A DNA stretch of 64,000 nucleotides from JBLMXQ01 sp050257855 (GTDB lineage: Bacteria; Acidobacteriota; Vicinamibacteria; Vicinamibacterales; CAVVIG01). Shown in pieces: positions 1 to 7,863 of the stretch. The notes under the pieces were generated by a model, which did not search any database, was not told the origin of the DNA, and saw only the letters and a program-made list of their open reading frames with translations. Numbering within the stretch: the first letter of the stretch is position 1; each line of letters begins with the position of its first letter. The stretch spans positions 1 through 64,000 of the forward strand of contig JBLMXQ010000061.1 of NCBI GenBank assembly GCA_050257855.1, read 5' to 3'. The translations under genes and the position numbers were made by a program.

Positions 1-73
1 CGCACGCGAATCGAAACTCAAAATCCCGTGGGCTTTACCGCCCGTGAGGGTTCGATTCCCTCCTCCGGCACCA
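1..73 (+). tRNA. tRNA-Leu-like gene, 3' portion only (possible att site)
   Basis: Positions 46-62 form a perfect T-arm (GAGGG, loop TTCGATT, CCCTC), followed by a 7-base 3' acceptor strand (63-69), a discriminator A (70) and an encoded CCA (71-73). A long class II variable arm with stem GGGC/GCCC lies at about 30-43. The anticodon loop CTCAAAA (17-23) gives anticodon CAA, which fits leucine. The 5' acceptor strand would lie outside the window. The anticodon stem pairs only 3 of 5 positions (12-16 with 24-28), so sequence to the left of the loop may not be the original tRNA. That would suit a tRNA 3' half duplicated by an integrase. Confidence 0.7.
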
Positions 74-506
74 CATGTCGGTCCAGCCATTCACGTTCGT
101 GATGGCGGCCGGAGTCGTTGCGACGATGTTGCCCCTCGTCCGCCCTCCGCCCGGCAGGCGAACTCTGACATGACGGACATCGCGACGTTCCGGATATAAT
201 CATCGAAGGACATCCAGAGTGGCTCGCCCGAAGGCGGCGAGTCCGGCAACCTGCCTGGGACCGGCAAGGTGCCATCGCGCTACCCCGCGCGGATGTGGTC
301 ACGCACGGCGTGTCAACGAAGGTCCACCCGACCCCTCGGTCGGCCTCTGGGTGTCTCGTTACAGGAGACGCCCGATCTTGAATTCCGATCGCGACACCTT
401 CCGGCTGATCGATCTCGGTGCCGGACTGCTCGTGGCCGCTCGCGCCCGAGCAGCGTCCTTCCCGCCGAAGGAGTGTCCTCGGCGCACTGCACATAAGGAG
501 TGGCCC
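74..506. other. Intergenic region, no convincing gene
   Basis: This stretch lies between the tRNA end and the small zinc-ribbon gene. A frame is open from 219, but its translation before 507 is arginine- and proline-rich low complexity and has no ribosome site. The only signal I see is a TATAAT at 195-200 with a weak TGACGG 18 bases upstream (171-176), a possible promoter for the gene at 507. Confidence 0.4.
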
Positions 507-959
507 ATGCCGACTCGTTTCTGGCAACACACGTGCTGCGGACCCTCGACCTCATGGGCCGCCAGTCGCAATCCGTGTCCAACCTGCGGCGCGCTGCCGA
601 CGCTGGCGCACTGGATGCTTGGAACGCAAACCGCGATGCTCCGCTATCAGATGCACTACGGTCTGAAGCCGATTGGGCCCCATCGTGGCCTCGCCGATCG
701 GCTCCTGAACGGGTTTCACCGGCTCTGCGAGTACTGCGCCGGCGACGGCCTCCTCGACTCCGACGACTTCGGGACTGCATGGGTCCTCTGCCCGGGTTGT
801 CAGGGATGGGGCAGCCATCCCTTCCCGAATGATCCGGCGATCAAGGCCATGCGCCGCGAGGTCGCACGACGGTTCCCCGACGCAGTCGTCTCGGAGGCCG
901 ACTCCGTAGGAGCCGACGACTGGCAACGGATTCTGCTGCCCGACGGGTCGCAGCGATGA
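507..959 (+). CDS. Small zinc-ribbon protein with DnaJ-like Cys repeats
   Basis: This is a 150-residue protein of unknown function. ATG at 507 is preferred over an upstream in-frame start because AAGGAG sits about 7 bases before it. An early CPTCG pair is followed by CEYCAGDG and CPGCQGWG, which copy the CxxCxGxG repeats of the DnaJ cysteine-rich zinc domain. The C-terminal third is charged and helical in character. There is no J domain, so it is not DnaJ. Its position between a tRNA end and a phage-type methylase suggests mobile-element cargo. It could bind nucleic acid or a partner protein; the sequence does not decide this. Confidence 0.6.
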   Translation: MPTRFWQHTCCGPSTSWAASRNPCPTCGALPTLAHWMLGTQTAMLRYQMHYGLKPIGPHRGLADRLLNGFHRLCEYCAGDGLLDSDDFGTAWVLCPGCQGWGSHPFPNDPAIKAMRREVARRFPDAVVSEADSVGADDWQRILLPDGSQR

Positions 960-993
960 TGCTCACCACGACGATCGGGCGGATGGAGCATCA
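957..993. terminator. Candidate bidirectional terminator between convergent genes
   Basis: TGATGCTC (957-964) and GAGCATCA (986-993) form a perfect 8-bp inverted repeat with a 21-base loop. It lies between the 3' ends of the zinc-ribbon gene and the methylase gene, where a shared terminator is expected. No T tract follows, so the call rests on position and symmetry. Confidence 0.35.
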
Positions 994-1011
994 CGTTATC
1001 GGTTCATGGCG

Positions 1012-1809
1012 TCACACGTTGCGCATGCCCACGATCTCGCGAGCCGGCGTCCGGTCGCCCGTGCAGCTGATGCGCCGTGGCGCTTCGAGGAATCGCACGT
1101 CGTAGCCGAGTCGCCGATACAGCTTCTCGACTCGATCCGTCGCCTGATTCACGAGCACGACCGGGCCGCGATGCTTCGCCAGCCATACGGCCGTGCGCTC
1201 CTGATCCTCCCACGAGAAGCCGTCTTTCGCGTATTGCGTGAACTCCACGTCGTAGGGCGGATCGGCGTATACGAAGTCGCCGCCCTCGAGCGGAACGGCT
1301 TCGACGTCGCCGTTGGTGAACGCCCAGTCCGCGAACACGTCGCGGTAGGGCGTGAAGTCGCGCGTGTAGCCGATCCGCGCGTATCGGCCGAACGGCACGT
1401 TGAACTCGCCGGTTCGGTTGAACCGACAGAGCCCGTTGAAGCCCGTTCGGTTCAGGTAGTAGAAGATCGCTGCCGCTTCCCGGCTCGTGCCCTTTCCGCC
1501 CGCGAGAAGAGCGTTGAAGCGGTCCCGATGCTCGTAGAACAGGGTCTCGTCGTTCTCCATCCGGAGATCGACTCGAAGCCCCTTCTGAAGCCAGCGGTAG
1601 AAGTTGATCAGGTGCGGGTTGGCGTCGTTCAGCAACGCTCGCTCGGGCATCAGCCCGAGCGTGACGGCAAGCCCGCCGCAGAACGGCTCCACCAACCGGC
1701 GATGCGAGTGCGGGTGCCAGATCGCCTGAAGGTGCGGCACTTGCCATCGCTTGCCGCCGGCCCATTTCAGTGGTGGGCGCAGCGTTGCCAGCCGCCCGAC
1801 AATTGGCAT
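1012..1809 (-). CDS. dam: DNA adenine methylase, D12 class (Dam-like)
   Basis: This 265-residue enzyme transfers a methyl group from SAM to adenine N6 in DNA. Family motifs are in the expected order: LKWAGGKRW at 14-22, VEPFCGG at about 40-46 (SAM binding) and catalytic DPPY at 183-186. Length matches phage and chromosomal Dam proteins (about 260-280). No restriction endonuclease is adjacent, so it is a solitary methylase. Solitary D12 methylases are common on phages and integrative elements, which fits the nearby tRNA end. The recognition sequence cannot be read from the protein; GATC is only a family-based guess. Confidence 0.9.
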   Translation of the reverse strand: MPIVGRLATLRPPLKWAGGKRWQVPHLQAIWHPHSHRRLVEPFCGGLAVTLGLMPERALLNDANPHLINFYRWLQKGLRVDLRMENDETLFYEHRDRFNALLAGGKGTSREAAAIFYYLNRTGFNGLCRFNRTGEFNVPFGRYARIGYTRDFTPYRDVFADWAFTNGDVEAVPLEGGDFVYADPPYDVEFTQYAKDGFSWEDQERTAVWLAKHRGPVVLVNQATDRVEKLYRRLGYDVRFLEAPRRISCTGDRTPAREIVGMRNV

Positions 1810-1908
1810 GCGTGCGGACAGTGTAACCGAGTTCGTGTCAGGGCAGGTCGCGCGAGTCGCCGCGGTCTGCGTCTTCCGGTCGTGCCCGTCCGATCCGCAG
1901 CTGCGCGA

Positions 1909-2322
1909 TCACCGCCCCACGGCGGGCGCGACGGGCCGTGGTGTGCAGCACGGCACACCCGCAACATCGTCGGGGGCCGGGACGCAGCAGCCGTTCCGCT
2001 TCTGCAGACGCTCGGCGTCACGACGCACGGCGTCCGTGTGCGTGAGGGCATGGCGGACGGCGTCCACGATGGCGGCCAGCACGGGATCGGCGAGCCTGCC
2101 AAGCCGGTAGTGGACCCACAGTCCCTCGCGGCGCGTCTCGACGAGGCCCGATCGGCGGAGGTACGCGAGGTGTCTGGATGCCTTCGGCTGCGGGATCCTG
2201 AGGCTCTCGTGGATATCGCACACGCAGACTTCGCCCGTCAGGAGCAGCCCGAGGATCCGGAGCCGGGTGGCATCGGCCAGCGCCTTGAACAGCGTTTCCA
2301 TCTCGACCAGCTGCTTCGCCAT
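1909..2322 (-). CDS. arsR: ArsR-family arsenite-responsive repressor
   Basis: This 137-residue winged-helix regulator starts at the ATG giving MAKQLVEMETLF, since family members begin just before the LFKALADATRLRIL helix. It carries the GEVCVCDI motif, equivalent to the ELCVCDL As(III) site in the recognition-helix region. It also has extra cysteines near the C terminus (NGCC and PCC), resembling ArsR types that bind arsenite at the C-terminal end. Expected role: it represses the divergent ars genes until As(III) or Sb(III) binds. The 72-base gap to arsM holds the promoter and operator candidates. Confidence 0.92.
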   Translation of the reverse strand: MAKQLVEMETLFKALADATRLRILGLLLTGEVCVCDIHESLRIPQPKASRHLAYLRRSGLVETRREGLWVHYRLGRLADPVLAAIVDAVRHALTHTDAVRRDAERLQKRNGCCVPAPDDVAGVPCCTPRPVAPAVGR

Positions 2323-2329
2323 ATGTGCC

Positions 2330-2369
2330 TTGACAAATATAACACGGTCCGCTACAGTGCGACTATATT
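2330..2369 (+). promoter_or_regulatory. arsM operon promoter and probable ArsR operator
   Basis: TTGACA (2330-2335), a 17-base spacer and TACAGT (2353-2358) form a near-consensus sigma70 promoter about 40 bases before arsM. An inverted AATATA (2336-2341) / TATATT (2364-2369) pair overlaps it. That is where an ArsR dimer would block polymerase and also reach the arsR promoter on the other strand. Confidence 0.65.
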
Positions 2370-2394
2370 CGTTTTTGCAGATACGGAGGAGCCC

Positions 2395-3219
2395 ATGTCT
2401 GACATTCGGCAGGCGGTTCGCGAGCGATACGGCGCCATCGCCGCCTCGGTCACCAAGGCGTCCGCGAGCACCGGCTGTTGCGGGCCGAGCTCGTGCGGCT
2501 GCGGCGACCCGATCACCTCGAATCTCTACTCCGACGCGGAGACGAGCGGACTGCCCGCCGACGCCGTCACGGCGTCGCTCGGCTGCGGCAACCCGACCGC
2601 GCTGATCGCGCTGGAACCGGGCCAGACGGTACTCGACCTCGGGTCCGGCGGCGGCATCGACGTGCTGCTCTCGGCGAAACGCGTCGGGCCGACGGGCAAG
2701 GCGTACGGCCTCGACATGACCGACGAGATGCTCGACCTCGCCCGCGAGAACCAGCGCAAGGCGGGCGCCACGAACGTGGAGTTCCTGAAGGGGACGATCG
2801 AAGCCATTCCCCTGCCGGACAGCTCGGTCGACGTCGTCATCTCCAACTGCGTCATCAACCTGTCGAGCGACAAGGACGCCGTGTTGCGCGAAGCGTTCCG
2901 CGTGTTGAAGCCCGGCGGCCAACTCGCCGTTTCCGACGTCGTCGTCCGTGGCGAGGTGCCCGCCGACATCCGCCGCAGCATGGAGCTGTGGGTGGGCTGC
3001 ATCGCCGGGGCGCTCGAGGAAAGCGATTACGCGGCCAGGCTGCGCGCGGCCGGCTTCGCCGCTGTCGAGGTCGAGCCGTGGCGCATCTACAAGGTCGACG
3101 ATGCGCGCGCCTTTCTGACCGAAGCGGGCGTCGACGTCGACCGGCTGGCCCCGCAGGTCGAGGGCAGGTTCGCGAGCGCGTTCGTGCGGGCACGCAAGCC
3201 GGAGGCGAAGAGCTGTTGA
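2395..3219 (+). CDS. arsM: Arsenite S-adenosylmethionine methyltransferase
   Basis: This 274-residue class I SAM methyltransferase converts As(III) to methylated arsenicals. The start ATG follows GGAGGAG. The SAM loop DLGSGGG is at 81-87. The three arsenite-binding cysteines of the family appear as C64 (SLGCGNP), C152 (SNCVINL) and C202 (WVGCIAG), so all catalytic thiols are present. An additional N-terminal Cys cluster (C28, C29, C34, C36) may capture metalloid. It is the first gene of the rightward ars operon, driven by the promoter at 2330, and overlaps the next gene by 4 bases. Confidence 0.93.
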   Translation: MSDIRQAVRERYGAIAASVTKASASTGCCGPSSCGCGDPITSNLYSDAETSGLPADAVTASLGCGNPTALIALEPGQTVLDLGSGGGIDVLLSAKRVGPTGKAYGLDMTDEMLDLARENQRKAGATNVEFLKGTIEAIPLPDSSVDVVISNCVINLSSDKDAVLREAFRVLKPGGQLAVSDVVVRGEVPADIRRSMELWVGCIAGALEESDYAARLRAAGFAAVEVEPWRIYKVDDARAFLTEAGVDVDRLAPQVEGRFASAFVRARKPEAKSC

Positions 3220-3950
3220 CGCGCATCGCCATCTTCAGCGACATCCACGGCAACCTGCCCGCGCTCGAGGCGGTGCTGAGCGACATCCGCCGACAGCACG
3301 TCGATGCGATGTACTGCCTGGGCGATCTCGTCGGGTACGCGCCGTTCCCGAACGAGGTCACGGAGCGCATCCGCCGGGAGTGCATCCCGACGATCATGGG
3401 CAACTACGACGACGGCGTCGGATTCGACCGGGATGAATGTGGCTGTGCCTACCGCGAAGCCGACGAACGGATGCGCGGTCAGCAGTCCCTCGAATGGACG
3501 AAGGCGCACGTGTCGCCGGAGAACAAGGCGTTCCTGCGCGGCCTGTCCCCGGAAATCCGAATCGAGGCCGGGCGGAAACGCGTGCTGCTCGTTCACGGCA
3601 GCCCGCGGAGAATGAACGAGTATCTCTTCGAGGATCGTCCTGATTCCAGCTTCGAGCGGCTCGCGGCCTCGTCGAACGCCGACGTCATCGTGTTCGGCCA
3701 CACGCACAGGCCGTATACGAAACGGATCGGCGACGTCTGGTTCGTGAACGTCGGTTCGGTCGGCAAACCGAAGGACGGCAACTGGCAGGCGTGCTACGCG
3801 ATTCTCGATGTGGCGGCGGCGCCGCCGGCGTCATTCGTGCGCGTCCCGTACGATGTCGCGGCCGTGGCTGAGGCAATTCGCAGGAGTGAGCTGCCCGGCG
3901 AGTTCGCGGCCGACATCGAACGCGGCGGCGCTGCTCGACTCGCTCTCTAG
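3216..3950 (+). CDS. Calcineurin-like metallophosphoesterase in ars operon
   Basis: This is a 244-residue YfcE/MJ0936-type phosphoesterase. Metal-binding motifs run in order: SDIHGN (N terminus), GDLVGY, GNYDD, LVHGSP and GHTHRP. A TTG start at 3216 is chosen because it overlaps the arsM stop by 4 bases (TTGA) and places the first strand (TRIAIFSDIHGN) at the N terminus, as in homologues. Its length matches single-domain members. The substrate is unknown. Sitting between arsM and arsD suggests an arsenic-related job, such as hydrolysis of a phosphate or arsenate ester, but this is inference. Confidence 0.85.
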   Translation: MTRIAIFSDIHGNLPALEAVLSDIRRQHVDAMYCLGDLVGYAPFPNEVTERIRRECIPTIMGNYDDGVGFDRDECGCAYREADERMRGQQSLEWTKAHVSPENKAFLRGLSPEIRIEAGRKRVLLVHGSPRRMNEYLFEDRPDSSFERLAASSNADVIVFGHTHRPYTKRIGDVWFVNVGSVGKPKDGNWQACYAILDVAAAPPASFVRVPYDVAAVAEAIRRSELPGEFAADIERGGAARLAL

Positions 3951-3980
3951 CGCTGTCGGGAGGACGGGAGAAGACATCAG

Positions 3981-4361
3981 ATGGCTCACCTCGACGTGTT
4001 CGATCCGCCGATGTGCTGTTCGAGCGGCGTCTGCGGTCCCGGCGTAGACCCGCTGCTGGCGGCCTTCGCCGCCGACGTGGACTGGCTGACGTCACAGGGC
4101 GTCACCGTCACGAGACACAACCTCGCGCAGGATCCCCAGGCCTTCGTCGCGCATCCGCTGGTGAAGGATCTGCTCCACCGTGAAGGCGACAGCTGCCTGC
4201 CGCTCGTGTTCGTGAACGGCGAGATCGCTGGCCACGGCTCGTATCCGCGCCGCGACGAGCTCGCGCGCCTGGCGGGGCTCACGGCTTCCGCATCTCGCGC
4301 GAAGCCCCGCATCCGGCTGACCACCACCGGCGGCTGCAAGCCCGGTTCGGGATGCTGCTGA
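3981..4361 (+). CDS. arsD: Arsenical metallochaperone ArsD
   Basis: This 126-residue cytosolic chaperone hands As(III) to the ArsA ATPase. The metal site cysteines are at exactly the family positions, C12, C13 and C18 (MCCSSGVC). A C-terminal Cys group (GCKPGSGCC) matches the extra vicinal pairs seen in longer ArsD proteins. The fold is thioredoxin-like, with LPLVFVNGEIAGHG in the usual place. The stop overlaps the arsA start by one base, so translation is probably coupled, which fits the ArsD-ArsA partnership. Confidence 0.93.
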   Translation: MAHLDVFDPPMCCSSGVCGPGVDPLLAAFAADVDWLTSQGVTVTRHNLAQDPQAFVAHPLVKDLLHREGDSCLPLVFVNGEIAGHGSYPRRDELARLAGLTASASRAKPRIRLTTTGGCKPGSGCC

Positions 4362-6160
4362 TGGCGTCGCTCCCCTTCGCCCCGACGCGCGTGCTCTTCT
4401 TCACGGGCAAAGGCGGCGTCGGGAAGACGTCCCTGGCCTGTGCGACGGGCGTGGCGCTCGCGGACGAGGGTCGGCGCGTGCTGCTCGTGTCGACCGATCC
4501 CGCCTCGAATCTCGACGAAGTGCTCGGCGTCGCGCTCTCGACGCACCCGACCGCCGTGCCGGCGCTACCGGGCCTCTTCGCCATGAACATCGATCCGGGT
4601 GCGGCGGCGCGCGATTATCGCGAACGCGTCGTGGGCCCCTACAGGACGCTTCTGCCCGCCCCGGCAGTCGCCCGGATCGAGGAGCAGCTCTCGGGCGCCT
4701 GCACGGTCGAGATCGCCGCGTTCGATCGGTTCACGGGATTGCTGGCCGATCCGGCGACGACGGCCGGCTTCGATCACGTGATTTTCGACACGGCCCCGAC
4801 CGGTCACACGCTCCGGCTGCTGAAGCTCCCGGCCGCGTGGACCGCCTTCATCGAGACGAACACGACCGGCACCTCGTGTCTCGGACCGCTCGCGGGACTG
4901 CAAAGCCAGCGCGAGCTGTATCGCGCGAGCCTGTCGGCGCTCGGCGACGCGGCCATCACGACCGTGATCCTCGTCAGCCGGCCGGAACCCTCCGCGCTCG
5001 CCGAAGCCGCCCGGACCGGCGCGGAGCTGGCGGCGCTCGGCGTGACGCATCAGCGGCTCGTCATCAACGGCGTGTTCACGGCCACCGGTCCGGCCGATCC
5101 GCTCGCGCGCGCCCTGGAAGCGAGAGGCCGCGATGCGCTCACGGCGCTGCCGGACGCGCTGTCGGCCATCCCCCGGACCGACGTGCCCCTGCTGTCATGG
5201 GCGCCTATGGGCGTCGAGGGGCTCCGGCATTTCTTCGACGGCGCGGCGCCGTCCCGTGCGTTCCCGCCGCCTGCGCGCCGCGGCGATCCGCGAGCCGCTC
5301 ACGCATCGCTCGCCGCGCTCGTCGACGCTCTCGAGCGTGACGGCCACGGCGTCGTGCTGACGATGGGGAAAGGCGGCGTGGGAAAGACGACCGTGGCCGC
5401 GGCGATCGCGACGGAGCTCGCCGCTCGCGGCCACGACGTGCTGCTCAGCACCACGGACCCGGCCGCACATCTCGCGGACGCCGTGGGCGAGGCCGTGCCC
5501 CGCCTGCGCGTGACGCGGATCGATCCCGCCGCCGAGACGCGGGCCTACAGCGAGGAAGTGCTTGCGGCCGCGGCGCCGACGCTGGACGCCCGGGGACTCG
5601 ATCTGCTCGAGGAGGATCTCCGCTCTCCCTGCACCGAGGAAATCGCCGTCTTCCGCGCGTTCGCGCGGACAGTCGCCGAGGGCGAGCAGCAGTTCGTGGT
5701 CCTCGATACCGCCCCGACCGGCCATACGCTCCTGCTGCTCGACGCGGCCGAGGCGTACCACCGCGAGGTCTCGCGCACGCAGGGTGCCGCACCCGAGGCC
5801 GTGCGCCGGCTGCTGCCGCGTCTGCGCGATCCGCGCTTCACCAAGGTCCTGCTGGTCGCGCTTCCCGAAGCGACGCCGGTGCACGAGGCGGCCGAGCTGC
5901 AGGCCGACCTGCGCCGCGCGCGGATCGAGCCGTTCGCGTGGGTGGTCAATCAGAGCTTCGCGGCCGGCACCGTCCGCGATCCGGTCCTGCGCGAGCGTGG
6001 CGCGCGGGAGGATCGGTATCTGACCGAGGTCCGCGATCACCTCGCGACTCGACTGGCGTGGGTGCCATGGTATCCCGACGCGCCCGTCGGATCCGACCGG
6101 CTGCTGCAGCTGGCGCGCGGCGACGCCGATGTCCCGGTGGCGTCGATTCAGCGTCCTTGA
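4361..6160 (+). CDS. arsA: Arsenite-transporting ATPase ArsA, two-domain
   Basis: This 599-residue ATPase energises arsenite efflux. It has two homologous halves, each with a P-loop GKGGVGKT (16-23 and 336-343) and a DTAPTGHT signal sequence (from 143 and 449). The three As(III)-site cysteines are present: C114, C173 and C424 (C113, C172 and C422 in the E. coli protein). The ATG at 4361 is chosen because it shares its A with the arsD stop; an earlier in-frame TTG lies 9 bases upstream. Its partner here is an Acr3 carrier rather than ArsB. Confidence 0.95.
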   Translation: MASLPFAPTRVLFFTGKGGVGKTSLACATGVALADEGRRVLLVSTDPASNLDEVLGVALSTHPTAVPALPGLFAMNIDPGAAARDYRERVVGPYRTLLPAPAVARIEEQLSGACTVEIAAFDRFTGLLADPATTAGFDHVIFDTAPTGHTLRLLKLPAAWTAFIETNTTGTSCLGPLAGLQSQRELYRASLSALGDAAITTVILVSRPEPSALAEAARTGAELAALGVTHQRLVINGVFTATGPADPLARALEARGRDALTALPDALSAIPRTDVPLLSWAPMGVEGLRHFFDGAAPSRAFPPPARRGDPRAAHASLAALVDALERDGHGVVLTMGKGGVGKTTVAAAIATELAARGHDVLLSTTDPAAHLADAVGEAVPRLRVTRIDPAAETRAYSEEVLAAAAPTLDARGLDLLEEDLRSPCTEEIAVFRAFARTVAEGEQQFVVLDTAPTGHTLLLLDAAEAYHREVSRTQGAAPEAVRRLLPRLRDPRFTKVLLVALPEATPVHEAAELQADLRRARIEPFAWVVNQSFAAGTVRDPVLRERGAREDRYLTEVRDHLATRLAWVPWYPDAPVGSDRLLQLARGDADVPVASIQRP

Positions 6161-6166
6161 GGTGCC

Positions 6167-7270
6167 ATGGATCGCATCGCAGATGCGCTTCCTGCCGCTG
6201 TCCGGAGGCCGGCACGAAAACGCCTGAATGTCTTCGAGCGGTACCTGAGCCTGTGGGTCGCCCTCTGCATGATCGCAGGGATCCTGCTCGGAAAGGCCGT
6301 GCCGGCGTTCATGAACGGTCTGCGAAGCCTCGAGTTCGGGGCCGGCAGCCAGATCAACGTTCCCATTGCGGCGCTCATCTGGCTGATGATCACGCCGATG
6401 ATGATGAAGGTGGATTTCGGGGCGGTCCGCGACATCGGGCGCCGCCCGCGCGGCCTGTTCATCACGCTGTTCGTGAACTGGCTGGTGAAGCCGTTCTCCA
6501 TGGCAGCCATTGCGTGGCTGTTCTTCCGGTACGTCTTCGCGGCCTGGATTCCACCGGCCGATGCCGACCAGTACATCGCGGGGTGCATCATTCTCGCGGC
6601 GGCGCCGTGTACGGCGATGGTGTTCGTCTGGAGCTACCTGTCGGACGGCGATCCCGCGTACACGCTGGTGCAGGTGTCGGTCAACGACCTTCTCATGCTC
6701 GTGCTGTTCGCGCCGATCGTCCGCTTCCTCGTGAGCGGCGCTTCCTCGCTGCACGTGCCGTTCGAGGTCCTGGTCTATTCGGTCGTCGTCTTCATCGTGA
6801 TCCCACTGACGGCCGGCGTGCTGCTGCGCCGGTGGCTGATGAACGCGAAAGGACGCGCGTGGTTCGAGCAGGTCCTGCTGCCGCGGTTCGCGCCGGTCAG
6901 CATGGGCGCCCTCCTGGCCACCCTCGTGCTGATCTTCGCGTTCCAGAGCGACAACATCACGACGAAGACGCTTCACGTCGCGCTGATTGCCGTACCTGTT
7001 CTCATCCAGGTCTACTTCAATTCCTCGTTGACCTACGGTCTCATGCGGCTCTTTGGCGTGGAATACGCCATCGCCGCGCCCGGCGCACTGATCGGCGCGA
7101 GCAATTTCTTCGAGCTCGCCGTCGCGACGGCCATAGCACTGTTCGGACCCGAGTCCGGCGCTGCCCTGGCGACGGTCGTGGGCGTGCTGATCGAGGTACC
7201 GGTGATGCTCTCGGTGTGCAGCGTCTGTAACCGCACGCGCCACTGGTTCCCCGCGCCCGCTCGCGTCTAG
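6167..7270 (+). CDS. acr3: Acr3-family arsenite efflux carrier
   Basis: This 367-residue inner-membrane protein has about ten hydrophobic segments starting near residue 22. The Acr3 hallmark AAAPCTAMVFVWS contains the essential cysteine (C148), and GASNFFELAVATAI near the C terminus carries the conserved glutamate. It exports As(III), driven by the proton gradient and boosted by ArsA. It follows arsA by 6 bases and closes the operon. ArsB is excluded because the protein is short and carries the Acr3 motif. Confidence 0.94.
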   Translation: MDRIADALPAAVRRPARKRLNVFERYLSLWVALCMIAGILLGKAVPAFMNGLRSLEFGAGSQINVPIAALIWLMITPMMMKVDFGAVRDIGRRPRGLFITLFVNWLVKPFSMAAIAWLFFRYVFAAWIPPADADQYIAGCIILAAAPCTAMVFVWSYLSDGDPAYTLVQVSVNDLLMLVLFAPIVRFLVSGASSLHVPFEVLVYSVVVFIVIPLTAGVLLRRWLMNAKGRAWFEQVLLPRFAPVSMGALLATLVLIFAFQSDNITTKTLHVALIAVPVLIQVYFNSSLTYGLMRLFGVEYAIAAPGALIGASNFFELAVATAIALFGPESGAALATVVGVLIEVPVMLSVCSVCNRTRHWFPAPARV

Positions 7271-7328
7271 GCGGCGCCGACGTATAATCCCGACGCCGTC
7301 ACGACAGCGGCTGCCCCTGGCTGAGCCC

Positions 7329-7709
7329 ATGCCGAAATCCGCCGGACCGGTTACGTTCGAGACGGTTCGCACTCTCGGGCTCGAACTGCCGGGCACCGAG
7401 GAGGGCACCGCGTACGGATCGCCCGCCCTGAAGGTCAACGGACGGATGTTCGCGTGCATGGCGATCCACAGGTCGGCGGAACCCGGCACGCTGGTGCTTC
7501 AGGTTCCCTTCGATCAACGAAACGAACTGCTGGCCGAAGACCGGGACACCTACTACCTCACGGACCACTACGCCGAGCATCCGACGGTGCTCGTGCGACT
7601 GTCTCGTGTTCACCGGGACGCGCTGCGGGATCTGCTGCGGATGGCGCACCGCTTCGTAACCGGAACGCATCCGACGCGAAGGACGCGGCGACACCGCGGG
7701 CGACGGTAA
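7329..7709 (+). CDS. MmcQ/YjbR-family protein
   Basis: This is a 126-residue small alpha/beta protein. The core matches the YjbR-like fold: a FETVRTLGLELPGTEEGTAYG start, a strand with ALKVNGRMFACM, and a DTYYLTDHYAEHPTVLVRL region before a C-terminal helix. The last dozen residues are an arginine-rich tail. The family is described as DNA-binding in some databases, but no function is established. A TATAAT at 7283-7288 in the 58-base gap after acr3 suggests its own promoter, so it probably lies outside the ars operon. Confidence 0.8.
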   Translation: MPKSAGPVTFETVRTLGLELPGTEEGTAYGSPALKVNGRMFACMAIHRSAEPGTLVLQVPFDQRNELLAEDRDTYYLTDHYAEHPTVLVRLSRVHRDALRDLLRMAHRFVTGTHPTRRTRRHRGRR

Positions 7710-7863
7710 CTGGGGCGGTCTCTCGTTCGGTGACGGAAATCCGGCGAATTACAGTCAAGGCGGCGAAATTCTGTGACAAAGCCGGCTCGGCGTGCCGCTT
7801 GCTCCGGCAGTCGCTGCGATGACCGCTCTCGAACCGTTGACGCGAGGGCGATGAGAAACCGCC

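Noticed and set aside
1..73. tRNA-Sec (selC) as the source of the left-edge tRNA
   Set aside because: Tempting because of the selenoprotein, but the loop gives CAA in register, a UCA register makes stem pairing worse, and the arm lengths fit leucine.
18..530. Minus-strand frame beginning upstream and ending in GIEPSRAVKPTGF
   Set aside because: The C-terminal sequence is the reverse-strand translation of the tRNA 3' half, a known annotation artefact.
1006..2394. Long plus-strand frame running across the methylase and arsR into arsM
   Set aside because: It is antisense to two clear genes; the real start of arsM is the ATG at 2395 after GGAGGAG.
5195..7489. 764-codon minus-strand frame
   Set aside because: It is antisense to arsA and acr3, with Arg/His-rich, non-globular translation typical of GC-rich shadows.
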